Source: Clostridia bacterium
GTDB lineage: Bacteria > Bacillota > Clostridia > Christensenellales > CAG-138
Reading direction: 5' to 3'
DNA length: 13,258 nucleotides
NCBI GenBank assembly: GCA_030530185.1
Contig: JAUMVL010000030.1
Span: 1-13,258 of the forward strand
Made by a program: the position numbers and the translations under genes. Each line of letters begins with the position of its first letter. The stretch's first letter is position 1. This document shows positions 13,236 through 13,258 of this stretch, one piece after another. Under the pieces are notes generated by a model. That model worked only from the letters and a program-made list of their open reading frames with translations, ran no database searches and was not told the origin of the DNA.

Positions 13236-13258
13236 GAGTGGTGTTATTATGCTCCGAT

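Overview
The window is ordinary bacterial chromosome with one recombination scar. The gene families (DUF951, DUF3877, DUF4298, DUF4867, ECF sigma/anti-sigma pair, tandem type I signal peptidases), the strong AGGAGG-type ribosome binding sites, the sigma-A promoters with 17-bp spacers and the Pro/Thr-rich linkers of a surface protein all point to a moderately GC-rich member of the Clostridia (Firmicutes), probably gut-associated. The genus cannot be read from the sequence.

Layout. (1) 1-1565: a four-helix membrane protein of unknown function, then a D-2-hydroxyacid (D-lactate type) dehydrogenase. (2) 1566-2349: a tRNA-Arg(CCG) locus on the minus strand that looks like a former integration site. 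It holds a decayed C-terminus of a tyrosine integrase, a complete tRNA-Arg with encoded CCA, and upstream of that a second tRNA-Arg that has lost everything 3' of its anticodon arm. Both sit behind one promoter. (3) 2350-6995: a tightly packed plus-strand operon of nine genes with a sigma-A promoter and a terminator. It encodes an alpha/beta hydrolase with Thr at the nucleophile position, a DUF951 protein, two consecutive signal peptidases I (the first frameshifted), a HAD hydrolase, a DUF3877 protein, a 58-aa membrane protein, a DUF4298-MazG fusion and a TfoX-N protein. (4) 7148-8973: an ECF sigma factor translationally coupled to a single-pass membrane protein, its presumed anti-sigma factor. 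(5) 9051-11791, minus strand: a small cysteine-rich protein translationally coupled to an 822-aa membrane-anchored surface protein. That protein joins a degenerate PIG-L-type deacetylase domain to a phosphodiester glycosidase (NAGPA) domain. (6) 12076-13172: a DUF4867 cupin-like protein and an RpiB-type sugar-phosphate isomerase, probably one sugar-phosphate operon, closed by a strong terminator.

I see no CRISPR array, prophage module or obvious defence system. The most unusual items are the large surface protein with its metal-site-less deacetylase domain, the Thr-for-Ser hydrolase, the DUF4298-MazG fusion, the frameshift in the first of two tandem signal peptidases, and the tRNA/integrase scar. 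Family names come from remembered motifs, not from database searches.
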